Positions 10,551-19,664 of a DNA stretch of 64,000 nt are shown here, piece by piece. The DNA comes from Desulfopila aestuarii DSM 18488. GTDB lineage: Bacteria; Desulfobacterota; Desulfobulbia; Desulfobulbales; Desulfocapsaceae. The position numbers were made by a program, and so were the translations under genes. The DNA lies in contig CAMBBS010000015.1 in the NCBI GenBank assembly GCA_945863875.1, positions 44,962 through 108,961 of the forward strand, in the 5' to 3' direction. The stretch's first letter is position 1, and each line of letters starts with the position of its first letter. Under the pieces are notes generated by a model. It did not search any database. It worked only from the letters and a program-made list of their open reading frames with translations, and had not been told where the DNA came from.

Positions 10551-10971
10551 CTATGCATGAGCATAGGCTTCTGGGCAGTTGCTTTGGTGGATTCCTGCTG
10601 CTGGCGGCCGGACGGCACCACTCACTCCACAGGCGAAGGGGCCATGGCCTGCCCTTTTGATATTGATGGCGCCAACCGGATCGGCGTGTTCCTCGAAACC
10701 GCATTCCAGGCCAGCTGGAAACCCTGCGGGTATCGAAAGGAATCGATGCCCTGGCCTTTTTTCTTGAACCGGGGAAACCGCTGCGGATTCTTTTTATCGA
10801 ACGCCTCCTTGAGACCCTTGTCGAGAAAGCTCATGGTTTGTTGCAGGGCTTGCGATTGCGCCCCGGCGAACCAGATCGTCCCCTCTTCCTTCTTCCCGCC
10901 GGTTGCCGGAACAATTGCTGCTGATCTTGTTTGACCTTCAGTCTCTATTTATTTGCCTTGCGTATCTTCAC
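10551..10971 (-). pseudogene. tnpB: tnpB remnant (IS200/IS605 RNA-guided nuclease family)
   Basis: Read on the minus strand, the remnant starts with GTG at 10971 and encodes VKIRKANK, a stop at 10945-10947, then RLKVKQDQQQLFRQ. This matches a TnpB N-terminus. In another frame come SQALQQTMSFLDKGLKEAF and RFPRFKKKG..DSFRYPQGF, the classic N-terminal middle part. In a third frame come DPVGAINIKRAGHGPFACG and SGAVRPPAAG, the TnpB C-terminus, ending in TAG at 10551-10553. The RuvC and zinc-finger core between these parts is deleted. It is a non-functional relic. Confidence 0.82.
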
Positions 10972-10993
10972 AAGGTAAATTATACTTTGGTCT

Positions 10994-11252
10994 ATGGAGA
11001 AAAACACCGAGATTCGAACAGGTAGACATTGCGTTTTCAATATGCACGTCCATCTGGTGTTTGTGACCAGATAGCGGAAAAAAGTGTTGGACGGAAAAGC
11101 TATCGAAACACTCCGGGAAGCGTTATCCCGGGATAGCCGAAAGGTATGACAAAGATGTTCTGGGGAGTCCGAGCTACTTTGCACCTTCCTGCGGCACTGC
11201 GCCGATCTCCATTATCCGGCACCATGTCGAACAGCAACAGACACCGGAGTAA
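10994..11252 (+). pseudogene. tnpA: tnpA remnant (IS200/IS605 HUH transposase)
   Basis: From the ATG at 10994 the frame reads HCVFNMHVHLVFVTR, then an in-frame TAG, then RKKVLDGKAIETLREAL, matching the N-terminal third of TnpA. After a frame change it continues GSPSYFAPSCGTAPISII and HHVEQQQTPE to the TAA at 11250-11252, the typical TnpA C-terminus. The middle, including the catalytic HUH motif and the tyrosine helix, is missing. Non-functional. Confidence 0.82.
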
Positions 11253-11368
11253 CAGCTTACCCCCTGTAGCCCCGACCTGAAGGACCGGGCTTTACCGCGC
11301 GTTTTTGGTAAAACAGCTTAACAGTGCTGTGTTCCCTCTATAATAAACCTATATAACAGCTTATTCCT

Positions 11369-12130
11369 ATGCATCTCACCTTTTTACTGGCCGGGGCCAT
11401 TTTCCTGATCTCGCTGTTGCTGACGATGGTCGGCCTGGGCGGAGGCCTGATATTTTCCCCTCTCTTTGTTATTCTCGGCATGGCCAAGACCGAGGCGGCA
11501 TCAGCCTCGCTCTTTCTCAACCTGATCGGCGCCGCTTCCGCATCTTATGCCTATTCACGCAAAAAGATGGTCGATTTTTCCATGGCTATTCCGCTGATTA
11601 TCGCATCGAGCCTTGCCGCACCCATGGGCTCCTATTTGAATGTGCGACTGGATATCAAACCCTTTCTGCTTATCATGGCCGGTGTCCTGGCCCTGGCCGG
11701 TTTGCGCATGTTACTGCCGCCACCGGTTCAGGTCGACAATGCCGACATCAGAGCATCACAAAAAATTGCCGGGGGTATCGCTATCGGCGCCTGCATCGGA
11801 CTTCTCGGCGGCTTGCTCGGTATCGGCGGCGGTGTTCTTATTGTGCCTCTGTTAATCTATGTCTTGAAAACACCAACAAAAATTGCCGCTGCGTCGTCAA
11901 CCTTCATCGTCTGTTTTTCATCCCTGACCGGCTTTCTCGGCTACGTCTCCATGGAACAGATCAACTGGGCCTTCATCCTGCCGGCCGCGGTAGCCTCATT
12001 TATCGGCGGCCAGGCCGGCGCTCGGATTATGAGTACTCGCCTCAAAGGAAGAAGCATTCGTATCATGTTTAGTTGTATTCTGTTCCTCTTAACCATCAAA
12101 ATGGTCCACCAGTTCTTTGTCAGCCCCTGA
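11369..12130 (+). CDS. TauE/SafE-family sulfite/organosulfonate exporter
   Basis: A 253-residue membrane protein with about eight hydrophobic segments in two related halves. The family glycine motifs are visible in each half: MVGLGGGLIFSPL near the N-terminus and GGLLGIGGGVLIVPLL in the middle. The family exports sulfite, sulfoacetate or related anions; the substrate here cannot be told from sequence. It lies just after the IS relic and no strong Shine-Dalgarno is seen. Confidence 0.87.
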   Translation: MHLTFLLAGAIFLISLLLTMVGLGGGLIFSPLFVILGMAKTEAASASLFLNLIGAASASYAYSRKKMVDFSMAIPLIIASSLAAPMGSYLNVRLDIKPFLLIMAGVLALAGLRMLLPPPVQVDNADIRASQKIAGGIAIGACIGLLGGLLGIGGGVLIVPLLIYVLKTPTKIAAASSTFIVCFSSLTGFLGYVSMEQINWAFILPAAVASFIGGQAGARIMSTRLKGRSIRIMFSCILFLLTIKMVHQFFVSP

Positions 12131-12150
12131 GAGGCCGAAACGGCTCAGGG
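12125..12150 (+). terminator. Hairpin at the end of the TauE/SafE gene
   Basis: CCCTGA (12125-12130) pairs with TCAGGG (12145-12150), with an inner GCCG/CGGC stem and an AAA loop. The gene's stop codon lies inside the stem. No U-run follows, so intrinsic termination is uncertain; it could instead be a 3' stabilising hairpin. Confidence 0.4.
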
Positions 12151-12216
12151 AGTCACAGAGGTGAGTGAAAATTTTTTTACCCAATCAGTTACCCAATCGG
12201 GATAGAGGAGATGGGA

Positions 12217-13203
12217 GTGCAGAATGCGAACAATGTGGCCATCGAAGTGCGAGGGCTTGCCAAACGGTTTGGGGAGGTGCAGGCGGTTGCGGAGGTCGGC
12301 TTCGACGTTTATCCCGGCGAACTTTTCGGCTTTCTCGGCCCCAACGGCGCCGGCAAGACGACGACCATCAACATCCTCACCGGGCTAGCTCGACCGGATG
12401 CCGGGACCATCCAGATCGACGGCATCGACTGCGTGAAAAACCCGCGGGCCGCCCAGCATCTGATCGGCGTGGTACCGGACGAAAGCAATCTGTATCCGGA
12501 ACTGAGCGGTTTTGACAACCTCTGTTTCTGTGCCGCCCTGTATGGCATGGGTAAGACTGAGCGACAGGCCCGGGCGCGGGAACTGCTGGAGCTCTTTGAT
12601 TTAACCAAGGCGGCCGGGCGAAAGTTTGCCGGCTATTCAAAGGGCATGAAACGCAAGCTGACCATTGCCGCCGGCATCATACACAAGCCGAAGATCCTCT
12701 TTCTGGACGAACCGACAACAGGTATCGACGTGAGCAGCGCCCGGCAACTGCGCCAGCTTATCGATGAACTGCACCGGGGCGGTACGACCATTTTCCTCAC
12801 CACGCACTATATCGAAGAGGCGGAGCGGCTCTGCGATCGCATTGCCTTTATCCTGTCCGGCCGCATTGCCCGAATCGACACTGTCGCCAACCTGGTCGAG
12901 CCGATCCGCGACAAGCATGTCATGCATATTGCGTTTGCCGGTAAGTGCAATGACATCATCGGAAAAATCGCCGACACCTTCCCCGCCCAGAAATTCATCA
13001 GCACGCAGCAAAACCTCCTTCGCGTCGAGGCCGACGGGCCGATCCGTGTTGGTCCGCTGGTACGCTTTCTCGAGGATCAGGGCTGTGAAGTGTCCGAGGC
13101 GAAAAAAATTAAACCGAGCCTGGAAGATGTCTTCGTCACCATCACCGGCGTTGAGATGGATGCCATGCGCAAGGAAAAAGAAAAAAAGGGAGGAAACCAA
13201 TGA
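12217..13203 (+). CDS. ABC transporter ATP-binding protein (DrrA/NodI type)
   Basis: About 328 residues. The nucleotide-binding domain has Walker A GPNGAGKTT, the Q-loop region, signature YSKGMKRK (a common variant of LSGGQ in this subfamily), Walker B KILFLDEPTTG and the switch histidine in LTTHY. The C-terminal extension of about 80 residues is typical of DrrA-type exporters. An ATG at 12211 directly abuts the GAGGAG at 12205-12210, so the GTG at 12217 with a six-base spacer is the better start. It overlaps the permease gene by ATGA. The substrate is unknown. Confidence 0.9.
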   Translation: MQNANNVAIEVRGLAKRFGEVQAVAEVGFDVYPGELFGFLGPNGAGKTTTINILTGLARPDAGTIQIDGIDCVKNPRAAQHLIGVVPDESNLYPELSGFDNLCFCAALYGMGKTERQARARELLELFDLTKAAGRKFAGYSKGMKRKLTIAAGIIHKPKILFLDEPTTGIDVSSARQLRQLIDELHRGGTTIFLTTHYIEEAERLCDRIAFILSGRIARIDTVANLVEPIRDKHVMHIAFAGKCNDIIGKIADTFPAQKFISTQQNLLRVEADGPIRVGPLVRFLEDQGCEVSEAKKIKPSLEDVFVTITGVEMDAMRKEKEKKGGNQ

Positions 13204-13937
13204 AACTGTGGATCGCCTTCTGGAGTATTTTGCAAAAGGATATGCGCACCTATTATCTCAAGCCGCCGAATATCAGCTGGGGCATCATTTTCCCGCTGGC
13301 CTGGACAAGTATGTTTTTTATCAAGTCCGGCAGCGATCTGGAAAAAATTATCACCGTGCTGCCGGGTGTCGTCGCCGTGTCCATTCTCTTCGGCACCACC
13401 TCGATGCTGGCGGTGACGGTGACCTTTGAAAAGAAAAACCGGTCCTTCGAACGGCTGCTGCTTGCCCCCCTGCCCTTTGAGATCCTCATGCTGGCGAAAA
13501 CCAGCGGCGCCATCCTTTTTGGTATAGCAAACGCCTTTGTCCCGGTCGTCATGGCCTCTTTTCTCGTCGATCTTTCGCAGCTGGCATGGGGCGCATTTTT
13601 TTCCGCCGTTGTCCTGATTGCCGTGGCATCGGCATTTCTTGGCCTGTTCATTGCCGTGGCGGTCAGTGAGGTCTTTGAAGCCCAGACTTTCTCCAACTTT
13701 TTCCGTTTTCCGATGATCTTTCTCTGCGGCCTGTTCTTTCCCATCGAAAAACTGCCAATATTACTCAAACCTCTCTCCTATGTACTGCCCCTGACCTATG
13801 GAGTCGATGTGCTGCACGGTAGCATCCACGGTCAACACCGCATGCCGTTTGCCATCGATCTGATCATTCTCGGCGCCTTCTGTATAGCCTTGTTCCTGGC
13901 CAGCCTGCACAATATCAGAAGGCGCTGGATTGCCTGA
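13200..13937 (+). CDS. ABC-2 type transporter permease
   Basis: 245 residues with six hydrophobic segments, an N-terminal cytoplasmic helix and the conserved FPMIFLCGLFFPIEKLP region of ABC-2/NodJ/DrrB permeases. It overlaps the ATP-binding gene by four bases and forms a complete two-component exporter with it. Lipid, antibiotic or polysaccharide export are possible; the sequence does not say which. Confidence 0.9.
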   Translation: MKLWIAFWSILQKDMRTYYLKPPNISWGIIFPLAWTSMFFIKSGSDLEKIITVLPGVVAVSILFGTTSMLAVTVTFEKKNRSFERLLLAPLPFEILMLAKTSGAILFGIANAFVPVVMASFLVDLSQLAWGAFFSAVVLIAVASAFLGLFIAVAVSEVFEAQTFSNFFRFPMIFLCGLFFPIEKLPILLKPLSYVLPLTYGVDVLHGSIHGQHRMPFAIDLIILGAFCIALFLASLHNIRRRWIA

Positions 13938-14049
13938 TTGCCGAGCCGCAGAGGAAGACGTTGATTAAATGTGGCAACAAATAGTATACTCCGTCTCGCG
14001 ATAATAGATTAATTGTGCAAAATCCTGATGGTTTCAAGCAAAACTCCCA

Positions 14050-14055
14050 TATAAT
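14050..14055 (+). promoter_or_regulatory. Candidate -10 box upstream of ilvE
   Basis: A perfect TATAAT lies 20 bases before the GTG start of the aminotransferase, with AGAGG (14066-14070) as ribosome binding site. No good -35 is seen at the usual distance; TGATGG is the nearest. A short 5' leader is implied. Confidence 0.4.
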
Positions 14056-14075
14056 TTTACCTAGCAGAGGTCAAC

Positions 14076-15140
14076 GTGAACATCACATTTAAAAAAGCGG
14101 AAATCCTGAAAGAACACCCCGAGGACTCGACCCTCGGCTTTGGGACAATCTTTACAGATTATATGTTCAATATGGATTACAGCCCCGAAACAGGGTGGCA
14201 TAAGGCCCGTATTGAACCTTATGGCCCGATTGCCATGGATCCAGCGACCATGGTTCTGCATTACGGACAGGCTATTTTTGAAGGCTTGAAGGCCTACCGC
14301 ACCGACAGTGGTGACGTGCAGCTTTTTCGGCCAAAGGATAATTTAAAACGTCTCAACAAATCAGGACATATGCTTTGTATGCCGGAACTTGACGAGGCTT
14401 TTCTTCTGAAAGCGCTTAAAGAACTTATAAAGGTTGAAAAAAGCTGGGTCCCGGCCGCGACGGGAACGTCGCTGTATATTCGACCGACCATCATCGCCAC
14501 CGACCCTTATATTGGCCTTCGTTCCTCGAATACCTACAGATTATTTATCATTCTGTCTCCGGTCGGCGCCTATTATCCCGAAGGCTTTAATCCGGTGAAA
14601 ATCTGGGTAACGACAGAATATGTCCGCGCGGTACGGGGCGGCGTCGGCGAGGCAAAAACCGCCGGAAATTATGCGGCGAGCCTCTATGCGACGGAACTTG
14701 CCCACAAAGACGGATATACCCAGGTCATGTGGCTGGACGGAGTCGAGCTGAAATATGTTGAAGAAGTCGGCTCCATGAATATCTTTTTTGTCATCGGTGA
14801 CGAACTGATTACCCCGGCATTAAATCGAAGCATCCTCGCCGGCGTGACACGGGACTCGGTGATAAAACTGGCTGGGTCCTGGGGCCTTAAAGTTGTTGAG
14901 AGAAAGATCAGCATTGATGAAATCTATGCAGCGCATGCCACGGGGGAACTGAAAGAGGTTTTCGGTTCGGGAACCGCAGCCGTCATCTCCCCGGTTGGGA
15001 ACATTAAATATAACGGCAAGGAAATCATCATTAACAATGGCCAGGTCGGGCAGCTTGCCGCCAAACTGTTCCACCATCTTATGGACATTCAATACGGTAG
15101 AGCGAACGACGAGTTCAACTGGATCGAGCCGCTCCAATAA
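14076..15140 (+). CDS. ilvE: Branched-chain amino acid aminotransferase
   Basis: A 354-residue fold-type IV PLP enzyme that interconverts leucine, isoleucine and valine with their 2-oxoacids using 2-oxoglutarate/glutamate. The PLP-binding Lys is at residue 194 in GEAKTAGNYAAS. Other family motifs are MDPATMVLHYGQAIFEG, LYIRPT, the MWLDG turn and EVFGSGTAAVI. The long N-terminus puts it in the BCAT-II subgroup. The start is GTG. Nearby 2-oxoacid:ferredoxin oxidoreductase genes could use its products, and a cupin-type regulator lies convergent to it. Confidence 0.93.
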   Translation: MNITFKKAEILKEHPEDSTLGFGTIFTDYMFNMDYSPETGWHKARIEPYGPIAMDPATMVLHYGQAIFEGLKAYRTDSGDVQLFRPKDNLKRLNKSGHMLCMPELDEAFLLKALKELIKVEKSWVPAATGTSLYIRPTIIATDPYIGLRSSNTYRLFIILSPVGAYYPEGFNPVKIWVTTEYVRAVRGGVGEAKTAGNYAASLYATELAHKDGYTQVMWLDGVELKYVEEVGSMNIFFVIGDELITPALNRSILAGVTRDSVIKLAGSWGLKVVERKISIDEIYAAHATGELKEVFGSGTAAVISPVGNIKYNGKEIIINNGQVGQLAAKLFHHLMDIQYGRANDEFNWIEPLQ

Positions 15141-15162
15141 CATTTCACCGGCGAAAAAACTC

Positions 15163-15199
15163 AGGGGCCTTTTCCTCACCGGAAGAAGGCCCCCTTTTT
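15163..15199 (+). terminator. Intrinsic terminator of ilvE
   Basis: GGGGCCTTTTCC pairs with GGAAGAAGGCCCC across a CTCAC-type loop and is followed by six T (15194-15199). A textbook rho-independent terminator just after the ilvE stop. Confidence 0.85.
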
Positions 15200-15228
15200 T
15201 CAAGCGCGGTGCAGACCCTCAACACAGT

Positions 15229-15819
15229 CTACAATATGATCATCTCATCCTTGGCATAAATCACCGCCAGCATCGTTGCCGGTGCATCGCCATGGCATAA
15301 GACCACATGGGGCATGGTTGAATCGTAGTAAATGGAATCTCCGGGGTTGAGGATTTCCGTTTTATCCAACAGGCGGATTTCGACCTGTCCTTCGAGAATA
15401 AAAAGAATTTCCTCACCAATATGCTGATTTGGCTCAACCGGTTGTGACCCCATCGGCCTAAGCGTCACGAGAAAAGGCTCCATGTGCCTGTTTTTTTTCT
15501 GCTGGCCCAGAGACTCATAGCTGTATCCGCCGGACGTGCCGTCGGTTGAATTAAAGCGAGAGACGGTTTTTCTGTTGCCGCTTCTGACGATGCAGTAGGC
15601 AGAGTCGCCGCTCTCTCCGAAAAAGTCGCCCACCGAGATGCCGAACACTTTCGCCAGGCTGACAATATTGCCAAGAGGCGGAGAGACCATATGCCGTTCA
15701 ATACCGGAAATGGTCGATTCGGATATGCCGGACTGTTCGGCAACATCGGTTATCGACAGTCCTTTTGCTTTTCTCAGACCCCTGATCCTTTCTCCAATTT
15801 TCCTATCTTTACCTGGCAT
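15229..15819 (-). CDS. XRE-family regulator with C-terminal cupin
   Basis: 196 residues. An N-terminal helix-turn-helix (LRKAKGLSITDVAEQSGIS..TISGIER) is joined to a C-terminal cupin_2 barrel (EEILFILEGQVEIRLL, then PGDSIYYDSTMPHVV). Such proteins sense a small ligand with the cupin and control nearby amino-acid or polyamine genes. The frame is open to 15915, but AAAGGAG before the ATG at 15819 fixes the start. It is convergent with ilvE and is a paralogue of the regulator at 25487-26044 (shared RHMEPF and YY..PH motifs). Confidence 0.9.
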   Translation of the reverse strand: MPGKDRKIGERIRGLRKAKGLSITDVAEQSGISESTISGIERHMVSPPLGNIVSLAKVFGISVGDFFGESGDSAYCIVRSGNRKTVSRFNSTDGTSGGYSYESLGQQKKNRHMEPFLVTLRPMGSQPVEPNQHIGEEILFILEGQVEIRLLDKTEILNPGDSIYYDSTMPHVVLCHGDAPATMLAVIYAKDEMIIL

Positions 15820-16026
15820 TGTCTCTCTCCTTTGGGGGCGGTTGTGAGGCATGCTGCCGTAGGCCTCATTTATCGGGGTGAAGAAAATTACTCGCTGCAC
15901 CGATACTGTTGTCAAGGCACATGATTTTACTTTATCTGCATCAGCTTTGCCAACATTAACCCGATTTATGTCCGATGAAGCGTACCCTTATGCCGATTTT
16001 CCGAGCCAACCCCAGACCCTGCGACC

Positions 16027-16557
16027 TTACAGTCCCTTTTTCTCAAACCAGACGAACGCTGCCAGAGTACCCGCCCAGAACACCGCAACAATAACCCATG
16101 GCGACACCAGCAGCACCTCCGGCAGGCCTATTTTTCCGAAATCCTTCCAGGCCAATACCGTTGTTTTGAAAAAGGGATAGAGTTCGGCATAGAGTGCCGC
16201 TCCGGCAATCATACCAACGATGGCAAAGGCGGCATGCCAGCGTCCTTCGCCTAATGCTCCAAGGGAGGTGCCAGGACAAAAGCCCATGATCGCCCATCCG
16301 GCACCAAAAAGAGCGCCGCCAACCAGAATGGCGCCGACATTCATCGGCTTATGGCTCAGGGTTGTGATCCCCTGGTCCGCCAGGAAAAGAATGCCCACCA
16401 TGCCGACGAGAATTGCCGAAAGCATGAATTTGAAAATGGTCATATCCTGCAGCAGCATGGCGCCAACTTGCTTCTCAAAACGAAGCACTCGGCCTTTTTG
16501 CAGCAGGAAGCCAAACAGTATACCGGTGATCAATCCCAGCCATTGCTCTATGTTCAT
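16027..16557 (-). CDS. YeeE/YedE-type sulfur transporter subunit (second half)
   Basis: 176 residues with about four to five membrane segments. The YeeE/YedE signature GFCPGTSLGALGEGR, with its conserved Cys, is present. The YeeE/TsuA family imports thiosulfate or moves sulfur across the membrane; many anaerobes carry it as two half-size proteins, as here. It starts at the ATG at 16557, overlapping the upstream half by ATGA; an in-frame upstream extension to 16776 overlaps the partner gene and is not real. Confidence 0.85.
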   Translation of the reverse strand: MNIEQWLGLITGILFGFLLQKGRVLRFEKQVGAMLLQDMTIFKFMLSAILVGMVGILFLADQGITTLSHKPMNVGAILVGGALFGAGWAIMGFCPGTSLGALGEGRWHAAFAIVGMIAGAALYAELYPFFKTTVLAWKDFGKIGLPEVLLVSPWVIVAVFWAGTLAAFVWFEKKGL

Positions 16558-17096
16558 AATGACCTCCTGCGATAGACAAATGTCGCAACCACCACACCGA
16601 CAGCAAAAAACATTACCAGTGCCACAAAAGAACTGACCGAGAGCTGCATCATCCCGCTGAGACCGTGACCACTGGGGCAGCCGTCTGCCATACGGGCTCC
16701 CACCATGGCGACAATTCCACCAAAAAACGCGCCGGCCGCCCTTTTCCCGACGGAGGCGCCAAAGCGCTGCTGCCATATCGGGGGAATATGCTCTATTTTA
16801 AAACTCTTATCAGTCATTGAAGAAATCAATGCTCCTAGAAAAATGCCCACGACCAGCATGAACTGCCAATCGACCTTTACCTTTGTTTTTACAAAATATT
16901 CGTTCGCCAAGACCTGGTCGGCGGCAACACTCCTCTCAACAAGACCGGCGGCGCGGACAAAGGTGGTCGAAGCCCCTAAGTAGCTGGTCTTGCCAAGAAG
17001 CGCTGTGCTTGCATAGACCGAGACAATAGCCAACAGTCCGAGAAGCGCGCCGGCGAGGTAGGGACTCCAGCCGTTGTTCTTTTTTTTCGAAGACAT
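16554..17096 (-). CDS. YeeE/YedE-type sulfur transporter subunit (first half)
   Basis: 180 residues, a positively charged N-terminus (MSSKKKN) and about four membrane segments. The matching signature MADGCPSGHGLSG, with conserved Cys, lies in the middle. AAGGAGG before the ATG at 17096 fixes the start; the frame continues uselessly to 17144. With the downstream gene it forms one operon and probably one heteromeric thiosulfate/sulfur transporter. Confidence 0.85.
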   Translation of the reverse strand: MSSKKKNNGWSPYLAGALLGLLAIVSVYASTALLGKTSYLGASTTFVRAAGLVERSVAADQVLANEYFVKTKVKVDWQFMLVVGIFLGALISSMTDKSFKIEHIPPIWQQRFGASVGKRAAGAFFGGIVAMVGARMADGCPSGHGLSGMMQLSVSSFVALVMFFAVGVVVATFVYRRRSL

Positions 17097-17197
17097 CGTA
17101 TTTCCTCCTTTAGTTGATTTTTTCAGCCGAATAAATATGACCACAATATAGTTTTACCCAAGACGATTTTCCAGTCGATCTAGAAAAAAATAGTGCC

Positions 17198-19576
17198 ATG
17201 GAACAGGTTGATGGCACAAGACTCTTTGAATTGAAGGTCGTTGGTGGTAAAAAGGCCGATCTTCATGGTCTATTTTTTAACATCAACGAAGATTATTTAG
17301 TTAACCACCTGAACATCAGCGGTGTTGATGTGGCAGGGCAAGAATATGGCAATGCTTCAAACTTTAAAAATGGTAATAATGTCAAAGGCCATGGCCTTAG
17401 ACCTTATGATGTCAGTGTAGATTTAGGTACGGCAGGTATTGGAAAGGATATGGTTAATAGCACATTTTTTGTATTGGAGAGCACGACTGGTGTTGGTCTA
17501 ACACTTGATCTCATAGTCCAGGTTGAATTTTCGTCGCGAAAAACGAGTGTTGGCCAGAAAATCACAGCTATTGCTCCTGCAGCACCCGACGCTATTGATG
17601 ATGTCATCGTTGCCGATGAAGACACGGCTACCAGTCAGGGTTCGCCGAACAGTAACCTTATTGCAAATGACACCGATATGGATGGCGATATCCTGACCAT
17701 CGTTGCCGTCAATGGTGACAATACCCTGGCCGGCAGACAGTTCACTCTATCGACGGGTGGGCTGCTGATTGTCAATAACAGCGGAAATTTCGATTTTGAG
17801 CTGAATAATCAAGGGTTTGACACGGCTACTGTAGAAATTACCGTTAACGGGGTCAATGATCAACCTATCGCACAAGACGTTGATGCCGCCGTCGGGGAGG
17901 ATGATGATAGCGTGAGCGGCTCCTTTGCCGGAACGGATATCGACACCACCGACCAGCTTAGCTTCGAGATAATTGGCTTGCCCGTGGATGAGTTCGGTCA
18001 TCAATACGGAGAGGTAGTTAATAATGGGAACGGCACCTTTACCTTCAGCCCATTGGACAATTTTCAGTTTCTCGATACGGGAAAGTCGCGTGATGTCTCC
18101 TTCCAATACGTTGCCATTGACGATAGCGGGACGGCAAACACCACAAGCGTCGCAAAAACAATACAGTGACTGTCAGTGGCGATTATGACGCACCCATTTC
18201 CCTGACCAACAGTTTGGTGTTTGAAACTGAAAATCAAAGCATGTGGGCAAGCGGTCGTGCGTTAGTTTTAGAGCCTGATTTACCGTTCCTGGGTTTGCAA
18301 TGGACAAGGGCGCAAACAGAAAAAACAGCCACAATCGTTCCGAGTTATACATTCTCCGGTGCTGTTCTTGACGGTCTGGCAGAGGCCGCCGGTTGGGTTG
18401 CAAATGCTGCGCAAGATGCTTGGGATTGGATTAGCGGTAATGATAGTGAGGATATTGAAGTACCGAGTTCAATTACCACACCAGGAGTCAGTTTGACCGG
18501 TTGGACTTCGGGGAAAGTTGGCTTACAACCTTATTTTTCAATGACCAGTGGCGATGTAGACAGTCAATTACCTGTTGATATCGCATTTTTGATGCCCAGA
18601 CAAGTCGAACAAGGCCAAACCATCACAATTGAGACCGGGTACAGCCTGGATGGTGGCGCCACCTATAATACCGCCAGTCCCAATGCTTCGATGGGACTTG
18701 ATTTAATTTTTCAATTTGACGCTGGTGTATCCGCTGGTATTGGGGGGTACCAACTATACCATCATCGATCTACCTGCCATCAATCAATCGTTTAATGTAA
18801 TAGATTTTTCTGCAGATGATATTGCATTGTCCTTAGATTTTGAAGGTAAAGTAAGCGGCGCTGATCTTGGTAATTACACCGTCGGCATCCCGGTAATCAA
18901 TACTGTCGGAACTCCTGATCCGATCGGATCTAATACGACGCTTACCAGTTCCGGTGAGGACACCATTATGTCTCTTACTCTAGATGTCGACGGATTTCTC
19001 TCCGGGGCTGTCGGCCTGGCGACAGGCGTACCTCTCCCACTTGAAAAAAGTTTTTCTGAGAGTATTGGTGGCTTTGGTATAAACCTCATCGGTGTTGAAG
19101 CTGGGTTTAATATTTTTGAGATCGAATTAACTGGCGATCTCAAGGCTGTCCAGAATTTTTCATTGGAGATTAATGACTTGCCATTAAGGATAGACTTCGA
19201 GGACGGCAGTTATATAACGGGATACTCAGCGGGTGATGAGATCACATTTAATGCTGCAATCAATTTTAATGTCGATACCCAGGGGGATGCCGACGGCTGG
19301 CTGGACTATGCTGTCATGGTGGACATCGATGCCCTTTTTAATAATTTGACGACACTAGGTTTTGATTTGACATTGGCTATGGAAGCGCTGTCAGCTAATT
19401 TCGGCATTACTTCAGATTTATTTACTGGGTTCAATGTACCATTCGGTCCTGCCTGGGAAGATTCTTTCGAGCTCTTCTCAACCGATAACTTCGCAACGCT
19501 GTTCGATAGCGACCCAGCTTTTGGCCTTTTAGGTTTCAATCAGGAAACATTTGCTGGACAGTTCGACATAGCATAG
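17198..19576 (+). pseudogene. VCBS/cadherin-like secreted adhesin gene with two frameshifts
   Basis: Three consecutive frames read as one protein of roughly 790 residues. Segment 1 (17198-18169) holds VCBS-type repeats (VTVNGVNDQPIAQDV, NGNGTFTFSPLDNF). It changes frame in the run GCAAAAACAATAC at about 18150 to give NNTVTVSGDYDAP. Segment 2 ends at about 18747, where a G6 run shifts the frame so that SAGIGG continues as TNYTIIDLPAINQSF. Segment 3 runs to 19576. Upstream of 17198 the frame stays open to 17141 without a start or Shine-Dalgarno, so the 5' end may also be lost. Such Ca-binding repeat proteins are normally exported by type I secretion; no secretion genes are nearby. Base composition is visibly more AT-rich than the neighbours. 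Confidence 0.65.
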
Positions 19577-19590
19577 CATTCCCCTTGAAA

Positions 19591-19616
19591 ACAATGGTCC
19601 CTTCCGGGGCCATTGT
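19591..19616. terminator. Hairpin between convergent genes
   Basis: ACAATGGTCCC (19591-19601) pairs with GGGGCCATTGT (19606-19616), an 11-bp stem with one G-U pair and a TTCC loop. On the minus strand it is followed by TTTTC. It probably ends transcription of the protease gene, and perhaps of the adhesin. Confidence 0.55.
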
Positions 19617-19664
19617 CAGTTCAATCTTCCCCATGGCTTCTTTATCGTTTTTTGTAGCGAAGCT

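Larger units (their letters stand above)
10508..11300. mobile_element. Decayed IS200/IS605-family element
   Basis: Divergent remnants of tnpA (+) and tnpB (-) lie back to back, as in IS605. The tnpB-side end carries the usual sub-terminal hairpin at about 10514-10545 (CCCCGGCCTGAAGACCGAGG region), bounded by TTGACA/TGTCAA at 10508. The tnpA-side end has a related hairpin at about 11268-11290 (CCCGACCTGAAGGACCGGG). Both genes have internal deletions, stops and frame changes, so the element cannot encode working proteins. Boundaries are approximate. Confidence 0.8.

Noticed and set aside
10557..10934. + strand frame of 125 codons
   Set aside because: The opposite strand carries recognisable TnpB fragments, so this is a shadow of the decayed IS gene.
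15885..15915. Minus-strand promoter TTGACA to TAATTT for the XRE-cupin gene
   Set aside because: The spacing is 19 bases, longer than usual, and no other support exists; left out of the feature list.
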